From Nemertoderma westbladi (taxonomy: Eukaryota > Xenacoelomorpha > Nemertodermatida > Nemertodermatidae): a stretch of DNA of 28,623 bases. Of this stretch, positions 19,416 through 28,281 are shown in pieces. Position 1 is the stretch's first letter, and each line of letters opens with the position of its first letter. The position numbers and the translations under genes are program-made. The DNA is taken from the NCBI GenBank assembly GCA_032718475.1, contig JAUCBJ010003422.1, positions 1 to 28,623 on the forward strand. The letters are read 5' to 3'. The notes below the pieces were generated by a model. That model ran no database searches and had not been told where the DNA came from. It was given only the letters and a program-made list of their open reading frames with translations.

Positions 19416-20951
19416 ATGGGGAAATATAATCGCAAACCAGGTAGTCGACATTACTGCACTGGATATTCCAAAGAAAGTCTGATTAGCGCTATTACCTTGG
19501 TTATCACAGGGAAGTTAAATGTCTTAGAAGCTTCAAAAAGATTTAAGATCCCATATGGAACGCTATATAAAAAAAGTCGACCGACTTACAGTGCCACTGC
19601 TGCACGGAAGCATGGGGGGCAGCGCGTTCTAACGAATTTAGAAGAAAGAACCATCTTAATGATTATCAATAAGATGACAGATTGGAAGATCCCAATGACC
19701 CCATTCGACATCCGTGTCATGGTCCAAAGCTACTTGAACAGACAAGGGAGAACTACGCGTTTTACTGAAAACATTCCCGGGAAAGATTGGATGAGCATGT
19801 TTATTAAACGACACAACCTAACCCAACGTATTTGCGCCAATGTGAAGCCTTCTAGGGCCAACATATCAGCCAAGGACATCGACGACTTCTTCATGCACTA
19901 TGACAACACTGTTCCTTCCGATACACCACCTGAATGTATCTTCAACTACGACGAAACAAATATAGCAGATAACCCTGGTTCTAAAGCTACCATAGTTCGC
20001 CGTGGGCTGAGGAGAGTGGAGTCGAAAATGGCCCACTCAAAATCATCCACAAGTCTAATGTTTTGCGGCAATGCAAAAGGTGAATATGTTCCGCCAATGA
20101 TTGTGTTTAAATCCGAACACCTGTACAATGAATGGACCTTGCATGGTCCAGCAGAAACTGTATATGGGAACTCAAAGTCAGGATGGTTCAATGGAGAGTT
20201 GTTTGAACTGTGGTTTTTCGAAGCATTCCTGCCACATGCGAAGAAAACAGCAGGGAAGAAAGTTCTATTGGGTGACAACCTTGCAAGTCACTTCAGTGTG
20301 AGGGTTTTAGAAGCTTGTGAAGAAAATAATATCACGTTCATATCCTTTGTTCCTAATGCGAGCCACCTTCTCCAACCACTAGATGTGGCCGTATTTGGAC
20401 CTGCAAAGCGTGTCTGGAGGAAGATATTGGGAAATTGGAGGAAGGAAACACGGATCCAGCAAGCTATACCAAAGTCAATTATGCCATCATTATTAAAAAG
20501 GCTGCATACCAACATGGAGGAACATGGAAAGAACCTGACAGCAGGATTCAAGGGAGCTGGGATTTATCCAAGGGACAACTCCCAAGTTCTAAAGCGAATT
20601 TCCCCCCAGGCACCACAAGACGAACCATCCGTGAGAGAGGCGTTTGGCGACACTGTTGCCGATCTACTGCGGGATCATGTTCGCCCAGTTGAAGTGGCAT
20701 CAAAGAAAAGAGGCCCGAAGGTCACGCCTGGTAAGGCGGTTACTGTTAGTGATATATCTGGAAACAGTGAAGAAAGTGAAGATTGCCAGATCTGCCAACA
20801 GTCATCTCTGCCGTCCTCATTAACAACATCTCGTAATCGGAAAGTTTTTTGGGTTGGCTGTGATAACTGCGAGAAGTGGTATCACAAGCTGTGTCTGGAA
20901 GCCACAGTTGGATTGTCTGTTGATGCCACTGATTACTGTGGATGTGATTAA
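19416..20951 (+). CDS. Pogo-like transposase with C-terminal PHD finger (511 aa)
   Basis: Catalyses cut-and-paste movement of its own element at TA sites in the nucleus (family knowledge). Residues 17-52 form a pipsqueak-type HTH (YSKESL...GKLNVLEASKRFKIPYGTL). Residues of about 73-145 look like the CENP-B type second DNA-binding domain. The DDE core is about 170-385, with Asp179 in FNYDETN, Asp287 in LLGDNLASH and Asp323 in LLQPLDVAVFGP. All three acidic residues are present, in the DDD form usual for pogo. The C-terminus has C457xxC460, then C482xxC485, H490xxC493 in WVGCDNCEKWYHKLC, then CGC at 508-510. This fits a PHD zinc finger, although the last pair has one residue between Cys instead of two. 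An acidic linker precedes the finger. The ATG at 19416 is the first in frame and lies 242 bp inside the left end. The ORF has no stops or introns. Confidence 0.93.
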   Translation: MGKYNRKPGSRHYCTGYSKESLISAITLVITGKLNVLEASKRFKIPYGTLYKKSRPTYSATAARKHGGQRVLTNLEERTILMIINKMTDWKIPMTPFDIRVMVQSYLNRQGRTTRFTENIPGKDWMSMFIKRHNLTQRICANVKPSRANISAKDIDDFFMHYDNTVPSDTPPECIFNYDETNIADNPGSKATIVRRGLRRVESKMAHSKSSTSLMFCGNAKGEYVPPMIVFKSEHLYNEWTLHGPAETVYGNSKSGWFNGELFELWFFEAFLPHAKKTAGKKVLLGDNLASHFSVRVLEACEENNITFISFVPNASHLLQPLDVAVFGPAKRVWRKILGNWRKETRIQQAIPKSIMPSLLKRLHTNMEEHGKNLTAGFKGAGIYPRDNSQVLKRISPQAPQDEPSVREAFGDTVADLLRDHVRPVEVASKKRGPKVTPGKAVTVSDISGNSEESEDCQICQQSSLPSSLTTSRNRKVFWVGCDNCEKWYHKLCLEATVGLSVDATDYCGCD

Positions 20952-21177
20952 TTCGTTTTTAACTTTCATACGGTTTTACTGTACATTATTTTTGTGCTAT
21001 ATCTAGCTATGCAATTGCATTTTCCAACTGTGCAATATAATCCCAAGCCCCATGCTGCCATGCAATACACTATCTGTCTATGCAATACATTATATGATGT
21101 ACCAGTACTAACTGTATATATTTAATTAATCCCACAGTGAGTGGGAATTTACAAAGATTTTTTTAAAATCTGAAAAT

Positions 21178-21451
21178 AATATCATAGTCAACCTTTACTG
21201 AGGCACACTATATTTTAAATATGCATTTATATATTATTATCATAGTCACCCGCAAGGTCGGGTGACTATGATAATTTTTTATGCCAAAAAAAATTGCCAT
21301 TGACATTTCAAAATTTGAAATGTCAATGGCAATTAGTATGTATGGAAGGCTGAATGTTATGACCAGAGTACTTTTACATTATCATTAACTGTACTTATGG
21401 AGAGTCATTTAAAATAGTGCTGAAAACTATCATAGTCACCCACATTGACGG
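21178..21451 (-). repeat. Right subterminal and terminal TATCATAGTCACC copies
   Basis: Copies of the same motif lie at about 21180 (TATCATAGTCAACC), 21238 (TATCATAGTCACCCG), 21260 in reverse orientation (CGGGTGACTATGATAA), and 21428 in the terminal repeat. The pair at 21238-21274 forms a hairpin around GCAAGGT. With the left end this gives seven copies in the transposon. Confidence 0.7.
21292..21334. repeat. Perfect 21-bp stem hairpin inside the pogo-like element
   Basis: AATTGCCATTGACATTTCAAA pairs exactly with its complement across a one-base loop. It lies 3' of the transposase ORF on the transcribed side. It could act in transcript ending, or could be the scar of a tiny insertion. Confidence 0.8.
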
Positions 21452-21453
21452 TA

Positions 21454-22050
21454 CCTATTGTACCAAGTTGTGTACATTTTGTACCTATTATGTAACAGTT
21501 GTGTACGGTCTTGTACCTATTTATGTTTCCTAAAGTAAAGATGTGTAATCTGATTATTATTATGGTTGCTACATAACATGGTATAGAGAGAGACTATCTT
21601 ATCTTATAACCGTTATCAACAGTGTTGTAGTCATAATTTGCAACGTTTCATTGAAATAATCACTTGAAATATTCGAATACATTCTACCCATAATAATTAA
21701 TACTAATTATTGTAAAACTATTTTTCTATGCGGAAATCCAGACTGAAAGTCTCTCTCTTGATATCTGTCATCTGTCATCTGATATCTAGGACAGAACACC
21801 ACTAAGAAAGCCTACAATAAGAATTATTCACATATACTTAGCAATCTATCGCATTTCGCGATTAGGCCAAAGTCTTGGCTTGTGAAATACAGGCCATACA
21901 CAATACCAGAATACAGTAGCTTCATAATACTGATAATTTGGTCTTAAAAGTCAAAGTTAAAACATGCCTCTAACTGTCTAGCAGTCTAGTACAACTAAAT
22001 CGACCATTGTGGTTCCAATGACACCAAAATGAGTCACAAAGTACCACTAA
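21454..22050. other. Non-coding; GTACCAAGTTGTGTAC tandem repeats at the left edge
   Basis: The first 60 bases continue the short repeat in which the pogo-like element landed (GTACCTATTGTACC, TTGTGTACATTTTGTACC). The rest is AT-rich, with no coding signal. Confidence 0.45.
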
Positions 22051-22295
22051 ACCAGCACCATAACGTTATGGGGTATTTTTATACCCCATCTTACCTAACT
22101 AAGTTGTTTTCAAATTAAAGGCCCATAACATTTTTCATAAACAAAATTTTATGGGTTTGACCCACACAATCGTTAGATTACAAGTTTTTTAGAAGATACT
22201 ATGAAGCTGGACATATGAGAGATTGTCGAAAAATATCAAAATTAATCCCCTTGCAGCCTTGGGGTATTATTTTACCCCACGTTACCGGGGAAGGG
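22051..22295. mobile_element. Degenerate piggyBac-like MITE, about 245 bp
   Basis: On the minus strand the right end reads TTAA then CCCTTCCCCGGTAACG, then the hairpin GGGGTA..TACCCC. The left end on the plus strand reads CTAA, then ACCAGCACCATAACG, then the hairpin ATGGGGTATTTTTATACCCC. The ends are thus imperfect inverted copies, each with its own small hairpin. A TTAA target and CCCTT-type ends are piggyBac traits (established); CTAA on the left would be one mutation away. Ends are poorly conserved, so this is tentative. Confidence 0.4.
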
Positions 22296-22375
22296 TTAAT
22301 TAAATAAAACACCGCAAAGATAGGTGGAATATTCTGATATTCAATTAAAGGGATATTGCGTTAGAGAAACTGTGA

Positions 22376-22497
22376 TAGGCAAAACAGAAGTAGGCCTAAG
22401 CAGCTAGGCTTGTACAGTCTGCAGTCTGACAGTTGTAGCTAGAATAATTGCTGAATTGCATCGGATCGGATCGGATCGGACGGCATCTGACATATAA
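22376..22497 (-). repeat. Right inverted repeat with (GGATC)n
   Basis: Inverted partner of 17847-17974, with one repeat unit fewer. Its inner edge is at TAGGCAAAACAG and its outer edge at about ATATAA. Confidence 0.75.
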
Positions 22498-22583
22498 TTC
22501 TACCACTTGGAGTCAGTGCATGACTGCATGATGCCGATGCCTTTGAAATTGTATAAGGGTAGGCAGAGAGACGAGCAGCGCTC

Positions 22584-22772
22584 TTCAAAATTTCCTTGAC
22601 GCTCGGCGCGCTTCAAAATTTCTTTGACGAAATTTTGTCGGCACGCGGCGGTGCACATCAAAATTGCATCGGCGCGCGGCGCGCATCAAAATTGAGTAGG
22701 CGCGCGGCGCACATTAAGATTGCCTTGGCGCGTGGCGCTCATCAAAATTTCGTCGGCGCGCTATCCGGCGCA
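22584..22772. repeat. GC-rich minisatellite, about 28-29-bp units
   Basis: About six imperfect copies of a unit built from CGGCGCGCGGCGCGC followed by ATCAAAATTG. It contains many CpG dinucleotides, unlike the AT-rich surroundings. The open frame at 22596-22859 simply reads through it. Confidence 0.8.
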
Positions 22773-22946
22773 CTTTTTGGATGGATTCCATACAGGCTAC
22801 GGCTACGACCTGACTGCCTGACAACACAAGTCCCTAAAAGGTGCCACCCTGCTCCATAGCGCGGGAAATTCAAATGATTGAAAGACATGTAAGTTGTACT
22901 GGAAGTGGTGGCATCCCTATTGAAAAGTTTTATTTTCTGCGCCGAA

Positions 22947-23220
22947 CGCGGCGCCGGGTGCCAAAAATCCTGCGCCGGCTCTGAGCAAAACCACGCCGGG
23001 TGCAAAAAATCCTGCGCTGGCTCTGTGCAAAACCACGCCGGGTGCAAAAAATCCTGCGCTGGCTCTGTGCAAAACCACGCCGGGTGCAAAAAATCCTGCG
23101 CCGGCTCTGTGCAAACCAACGCCCATGCCAGGTGCAAAAATCCTGCGCCGGCTCTGTGCAATGCAAAATTCTGCGCCGGGTGAAAAATCTTCCACCGGCT
23201 CTTCAAAGCCGCACCGGGCT
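22947..23220. repeat. Minisatellite with 42-bp unit
   Basis: About six copies of a unit that includes GCCGGGTGCAAAAAATCCTG and GGCTCTGTGCAAAACCAC. The central copies are near-identical, with degenerate copies at the right end. Because 42 is a multiple of three, long repetitive frames stay open on both strands (22905-23183 plus, 22742-23236 minus and others). Since several frames on both strands are equally open, none is convincing as a protein. Confidence 0.9.
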
Positions 23221-23239
23221 GACTGGTATAAAACATAAA

Positions 23240-24170
23240 ATCAGCCTGTTATACTGTACAGTACCTGTAGTTTATTCGGTTATCTATAATACTGCTGTAC
23301 TGCAGCTGCACCAATCCGAGTTTACTTAAACCTGTAAACGAACGAAAGTTGTGGGTGGGTGAAATGAAAATAAGGATACAGAGACGGAAAACCTTAATAA
23401 AGACAAATGCAACAAGTACAGTAGGTACGTTGTTTTATTCCAAAAGTGTAACATTACGAAACAACTACTTAAGAAACACTGCATGTAAATTTTTGTTGTC
23501 AAGTAAAGTGTACATTTTTTGAAATTACTCAAATGTTACAATATGAATTATAGAAAGAATATTAAAGACTACTTCAGTGTAGGCCTAGTCCTTGTATTTA
23601 TGTACTACGTTCTACTTTATTACATACTACGTACTGCGGTCTGGTATACGTCTATGCTACAGATACGGTATGTCTGAATGAATAATGACTAGCTGTATAT
23701 ATGTTATGTTATGTTATTAATATCGCCAGAATAACAATATAATATTAATTTTTGCACATGTACGTACACGTACAGTAGATTAAAATAAAATGAACACATC
23801 TGGCAAAGTACGCTAATAAGCGTATGTACTATTGTACTAAAAATACGGATAATGGTATTCAGGTAAAATTAGTAAAATATTTAAAATTATAGTTTATTTA
23901 CAGTACTTACAGTACAGTTGGTGCATATTAATTATAAAAAAAAATGAAATTACACTAAAATTAAATTAAAAACCGGCAAAGCATACTTACAGTAGTGTAA
24001 AAGCCTTTGCTGAATTGCCCCGTTATTTTTATTATCTTTTACATTAAAATACTCTGTAGTTGATTTAATAAGTGTAAGAGACCGTATTATTGCTGTATCG
24101 GTGTTTTTAGAGGATCTAAGACCTATTTCCTCCGTATGTGTACTGTGAAAGGCATATTTTGTGATTCTAT
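23240..24170. other. Non-coding stretch
   Basis: AT-rich DNA with TACGTAC/TACAGTA words and one TAGGCCTA (near 23580). No gene or repeat structure recognised. Confidence 0.4.
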
Positions 24171-24179
24171 GGCAATTCG

Positions 24180-24450
24180 TGACGCAAAGGGGTGATAGCT
24201 ACTCTTGAACAGTAGTTACTATGACTACGGTTAACAGCTGACATTCATACGTGTTGATTTCCTTTGTTCTACGGCGTCTCTCAGTTCAGTCAGCCAATGA
24301 GAGCGTTTTTGTGGCTCCTTGTACAGAAAATTTCCGAGAAATGACGCAATGCCTATGTGCAGTGTTTACATTCAGTCCTGAGCCAAAGAAAGAACGGCTT
24401 GGAAGTATTTTGTGCTGTACTGCTTTTTAGTCGTACACTGGTAGGTTTAA
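24180..24450 (+). promoter_or_regulatory. Promoter-like segment: CCAAT box, two TGACGCAA sites, possible first exon
   Basis: CAGCCAATGAGAGCG (24291-24305) fits an extended NF-Y CCAAT box. TGACGCAA, a bZIP (ATF/C-EBP-type) site, occurs at 24180-24187 and again at 24342-24349. About 90 bp later ACACTGGTAGGT (24436-24447) resembles a 5' splice donor, so a short non-coding first exon could end there. The next plausible coding DNA on this strand starts at 27507. The link between them is only a guess. Confidence 0.35.
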
Positions 24451-25486
24451 TTATAAAGGGCATATATCCTTTAACATACAAAACAAACTGACTACTTGAA
24501 TATCTCATGCCTATGTACCGGTACTGACTTGTTGTTTTATACTGCTATTTGCTGTCAGTTCTTCATAATATGGTTGATGAATAATTATATTTGGAATAAC
24601 GATAAATAACCCCGCAACCCAATATTCTTGATATACCTAAGGTAAGAGAGAAAGGTTACCAATAACGATTGTGACTTATGTTAAAGTGGTTTGAAGTGAA
24701 TCTAATGTTATTTGATAGACCCTACATGAGTCAGCCTGTGTTCCTTTTATATGTGACTAAAATCAGTGAAGATTGGCAGATTAGTGTGCAGTATTGTGCA
24801 GCATAGTGTATGAGTGAGTCTGTTAAAGAAGCAATTCCTAAAGAATGCGCCATATATGTGAATTATAATTAAGCCATATCGTTGTGAGTAGTTTAAGTCA
24901 TAACTCTGTTTATATAGATAAAGCGCCACGTCCTAAAGGAACTGTTAATATTACCGAAGGTGAATAATATTGTCAGAGATTATATAATACTGTCAGTCGA
25001 ATAATACATTAGGCTTACATAGCAATAAAAATTAAACCGTCGAACCCAATCTCCCGGGAATATCCAGCGGGTGAATGGTCGCGCACGGATTGGTTTCGAC
25101 TAGTGTAGTGAATCAAATACTTGTCATAGACTAAAAGCAGATTTATTATCTAGAAGACATTCTAATTTGGCGGGTTAAACTGCCAAAGGTCTGAAAGCGC
25201 GAACATTAAAGGATATAGCTTCTTTATTGCAGTAAGCAATAAAGTCGAAAGTACCGGTCGACCGGTAACCAGTAGGCCTGACTGCCTGATCATCCGGACC
25301 GGTACCTAATTCCGTATAAGTACAGCAGTATTATTCGATTTGATTATATATGCCGGTAGGTCTTAGTACTTAATCAGGGAACGGCCGCCCTGATTTTTTA
25401 TTGAGATTTTACTTATTTCTGTCAAGTTTTATTTATTTGTAGGCCAGTATTGAACAGAAGGCGTGTAAGCCTGATCAGATTGTACA
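24451..25486. other. Non-coding with several short hairpins
   Basis: Contains an imperfect stem GTCGAACCCAATC (25039-25051) with GATTGGTTTCGAC (25088-25100), a perfect 9-bp stem CTTTATTGC/GCAATAAAG (25222-25244) and the perfect palindrome TACCGGTCGACCGGTA (25252-25267). No tRNA fold could be built from the first. No ORF of interest. Confidence 0.45.
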
Positions 25487-26062
25487 GACGATTTGTAGGC
25501 TGAGCTGTTGTCTGATTGCTGTTAAGTCCGAACGAATTGCAGTGTGTGTAGAGCACTTGTCCGATTAAGTACGGTTAGGAAGTAGGGGCAGCCAATGCGG
25601 TAAGGTAATCCCCCAGCTAAAGAATAAGTCGCACTACTGGGTTAGAGCGCATACTCCCTAATCATTTCGGAGTCTGCATGTCCTGTAATTTATTTAGGCT
25701 TGAGAGTAGTCTGCCATCGTTTGGTCTGTACTTTGTTTGTGTAGTCTGTACAGGTAGCGTATAATATCATTTAGATAATTTGTAGGCTGGATAGTTGTCT
25801 GTCTGTTATTAGGTCTGAACGGATTGCAGTGTGTGTAGAGCCCTTGTCCGATAAAGAACGGTTGGGAAGTTGGGGTAGCCATTGCTGTAAAGTAAACCCC
25901 CAATTAAAGAATAAGTCGTACTACTGGGTTAGAACGCATACTACCTAACTATTTCGGAGTCTGCATGTCCTGTAGTTTATTTAGGCTTGATAGTAGTCTG
26001 TCAGTATTTAGTCTGCATTTTTGTTTGAGTGGTTTGTACGCGTAGCGTAATATTTATTATTC
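25487..26062. repeat. Tandem duplication with 287-bp period
   Basis: Two diverged copies, about 25487-25773 and 25774-26062. Shared landmarks include GCAGTGTGTGTAGAGC, AAGAATAAGTCG, ACTACTGGGTTAGA and TTTCGGAGTCTGCATGTCCT. Each copy is non-coding: the 25694-25903 minus frame crosses the junction and is not conserved between copies. The origin could be local duplication, or a regulatory repeat of a retroelement terminus. Confidence 0.85.
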
Positions 26063-26998
26063 AGAGTTTATGCGATTATTCGCAACATTCATTCCCCAAG
26101 TTTGTTCCTACAGTAATTGTGTTTGTTATACATACCGCTATAGTTAAATTAACCTCGGTACTACATGGGCTGCTTGGCGTAGGTAAAGACTGGTGATTTT
26201 GTGCATCGGTCACTCCAGCAGATGCCGTGGTTCTTTTGGCTGTTCAAGTATATTTAACTACTGATTATTTGTTATACAAGTACTCGTACCTAATTTAGGG
26301 TTTAGTGTATAGTACTTTCCGAAGTAATTATTGTAGGCATTATATTTGTGTTGTAAAGTGGTTGATAGGCACATTCGATTAGCTCTATTAACCTCTAGGT
26401 AGGAACACTCCGTGATACATAACGTAGAACCTATAGCGACACGGCTATAGGTCGTCAGGCGGTGGTATTTTCCTATCTAGACAACGCAGTGTATTTACTA
26501 CTACTTATTATTTCAAAACACCGTAGTACCCTGTCCGCTGTAATAATCAGTTTTCTAACCCTTTGTTAGGCTGGTTTGTAGACTTCTTGTAAAATTACCC
26601 TGAAAATTTGTATTTTGTGTTTTTGTAAATTTTTGTGTTTATTTAGAGATTGTAATCTCACCCGAATTGTACGTAATTTGTAGTATTAAGTAACTTAGGT
26701 AAATTAGAATTATTTGTTTTAGTGTCTATAAGTAACACTTCATTGAAAGCGCACCGCTTTGTGTAGTGATTACCCCCCAGAAATAATAACATTTATTTCA
26801 AACATTGACAAAACCCATTAAAACGGGTATATATATATATTATAAATCAAATCTAACGATTTATAAATAGTAGGCCTACCATATAACCATTAGGTCTCAA
26901 TATCAGTTGGACTACTGCTTAAATAACGGCAATAAAGTAGGTTAAAGTAACCAAGTAACCCTTAAAATTCAGAAATTCAGTTATTTAAAATAATTGAT
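26063..26998. other. Non-coding; one 9-bp hairpin
   Basis: The stem ACCTATAGC/GCTATAGGT (26429-26452) is the only clear structure, apart from a TA repeat at about 26829-26842. No coding signal. This lies upstream of the frameshifted ORF set at the right edge and could be its 5' leader. Confidence 0.4.
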
Positions 26999-27420
26999 AT
27001 ACCGGTATTTACAATAGGCTTATTATATTTATTTCTATAAATTTTAGGTTGAAATCATACCGGTATTCTGTAATTAATTCTAGTTTGTAATTATACTTAT
27101 ATATATACACTATAAGTGTAAACTGCATACCGGTATTTACGATAGGCCTATTATCTTTATTTCTATAAATTTAGGCTGAAATTATACCGGTACTTTATAA
27201 TTAATTCTAGTCCAGAATTATACTTATATATGCTACAAACTGTAAGCTGTATACCGGTATTCCCTATAGGCCTATTATATATATATATATATTTGTGCTA
27301 AAATTATACCGGTATTCTGTGATAAACCTAGTCTGTAATAATAGTTATATATACTATAAGCATACCGGTATTCTAATATATTATATATATCACGCTACAC
27401 TGAGTAGCAGTACCGGTAAT
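26999..27420. repeat. AT-rich tandem array, about 111-128-bp units
   Basis: Units begin ATACCGGTATT followed by CTATAGGCCTATTAT or similar, at 26999, 27127, 27251 and (shorter) 27362. Each unit has a second ACCGGTATTCTGTAATTAAT-type half. Spacing shrinks from 128 to 124 to 111 bp. The array ends about 85 bp before the ATG at 27507. Confidence 0.85.
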
Positions 27421-27506
27421 TAATTACTAGGCTAGCAGTTAATACTGAGTTACTAGACTTGCTCAGACTGTAATACAGCAGTAGACATTCAACTGTACAC
27501 ATAAGC

Positions 27507-27950
27507 ATGTCTGACGCAAAGCAGAATCTGTCAGACAGTCTACTAGATACAACCGAGAGCGAAGTGACAGCAGAGAAACCGCATAAGAGGGATGCCATTG
27601 ATATCTATCTGTCAGACTATCAACGTTTTTTAGGTGATGACGAATTGAGGAGAAGGTTAGAGGGACTTAACCCTAATAGCGAAGGAGCCAAGTTTGTGTT
27701 GGACGCAATAGATGCGGAAATGTTGGCAGCGAATAGAGCGGAAGTTGATGAAAGAATCCGCATCGTTAGAGAATGGGAACAACAGTTGAAGAAAAAACAG
27801 ATAGAAGACAGAAAGACAGCAGCAATAACAGCGGCAAAGGCAAAAGCAGCAGCGGCAATGGCAGTGGCAGAAGCGGAACGGAGGGCATCTGAAGAAAAGG
27901 TCCAACTAGAGTTGGAGGAATCTTCAAGAGGCGCACGATTACTTAAATAA
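27507..27950 (+). CDS. Unrecognised coiled-coil protein, first segment (147 aa)
   Basis: Starts MSDAKQNLSDSLLDTTESE, then a charged segment (DAIDIYLSDYQRFL, RRRLEGLNPNSEGAKFVLDA). From residue of about 75 comes a long predicted helix rich in Ala, Glu, Lys and Arg, which looks like a coiled coil. No family is recognised. The stop at 27948-27950 seems premature, because the +1 frame continues with similar composition (LQEAHDYLNKQITASDMQ from 27922). The protein probably shifts frame at about 27915-27930. A Gag-like protein of a retroelement or an ordinary host coiled-coil protein are both possible; no zinc knuckle, protease or polymerase is in view. Confidence 0.5.
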   Translation: MSDAKQNLSDSLLDTTESEVTAEKPHKRDAIDIYLSDYQRFLGDDELRRRLEGLNPNSEGAKFVLDAIDAEMLAANRAEVDERIRIVREWEQQLKKKQIEDRKTAAITAAKAKAAAAMAVAEAERRASEEKVQLELEESSRGARLLK

Positions 27951-28281
27951 GCAGATAACGGCTAGTGATATGCAGCTGATAAGTCGGACTACTTCCAAGA
28001 GACAGGGATTTACATCCTCTGATGAAGGAGATACAACAGATCCTGAAGGCAGAAGAAATAAATCTCGTTATAACGGACGTAGAAGGGCGCTACATCGGCA
28101 GAAATTGCCTGATTTGCCTACAGCCGTGAGAAGGCAACTAGCTAGTGTAGATCTAAGTAATCCTGAGCCTTCAGACCCAATTAGAGTAGAAAGACTCCCT
28201 ACTATAGTAGATGAGCCTGAAATAATTGGACCTGTTCTTGAAATCACCCCCTTCGGTAATAGATACACCTGTCCTCCCTGA
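27922..28281 (+). CDS. Unrecognised protein, second segment in +1 frame
   Basis: Open from about 27922 to the stop at 28279-28281. It is acidic then basic (TSSDEGDTTDPEGRRNKSR), then Pro/Leu-rich (RQKLPDLPTAVRRQL), typical of a disordered linker. It joins the first segment only through a frame change. Its last residues (PFGNRYTCPP) look out of phase: near a run of five C at 28246-28250 the next frame takes over with better composition. Confidence 0.4.
   Translation, partial: LQEAHDYLNKQITASDMQLISRTTSKRQGFTSSDEGDTTDPEGRRNKSRYNGRRRALHRQKLPDLPTAVRRQLASVDLSNPEPSDPIRVERLPTIVDEPEIIGPVLEITPFGNRYTCPP

Larger units (their letters stand above)
19174..21451 (+). mobile_element. Complete pogo-like DNA transposon, 2278 bp
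   Basis: Terminal inverted repeats of about 25 bp, 19174-19198 and 21427-21451, both starting CCGTCARTGYGGGTGACT. TA lies on each side (19172-19173, 21452-21453). The insertion split a short tandem repeat: GTACCAAGTTGTGTAC occurs on both flanks. The element contains one intact transposase ORF and several subterminal copies of GGTGACTATGATA. Intact ends plus an open ORF suggest recent or ongoing mobility (inference). Apart from the shared HTH family it differs in its ends from the deleted element at 14317-15713, so it probably does not mobilise that one. Confidence 0.9.
17838..22509. mobile_element. Inverted-repeat element enclosing a DDX1 gene fragment (candidate Pack-type transposon)
   Basis: Two inverted segments, 17847-17974 and 22376-22497, match almost throughout. 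They share GTCAGATGCCGTCCGATCC, a run of GATCC units, CAACTGTCAGACTGCAGACT and TTAGGCCTACTTCTGTTTTG. The direct 8-mer GAGTCAGT lies just outside both (17830-17837, 22510-22517) and could be a target duplication. If so, the outer ends read CAGTAGGGTG or similar. The interior holds a decayed DDX1-like gene piece and a nested pogo-like transposon, and no transposase for the outer ends. Alternatively, these are just two copies of one short repeat in opposite orientation. Confidence 0.45.

Noticed and set aside
22742-23236. 164-residue minus-strand ORF with repeated FCTEPAQDFLHPAW
   Set aside because: It is the 42-bp minisatellite read in frame. Equivalent repetitive frames exist on the other strand and in other phases, so openness is no evidence for coding.
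25020-25110. tRNA gene or retroelement primer-binding site
   Set aside because: A GGTTCGAC-like word is present, but no acceptor stem, D-arm or anticodon arm in correct spacing was found, and no long terminal repeat pair could be shown.
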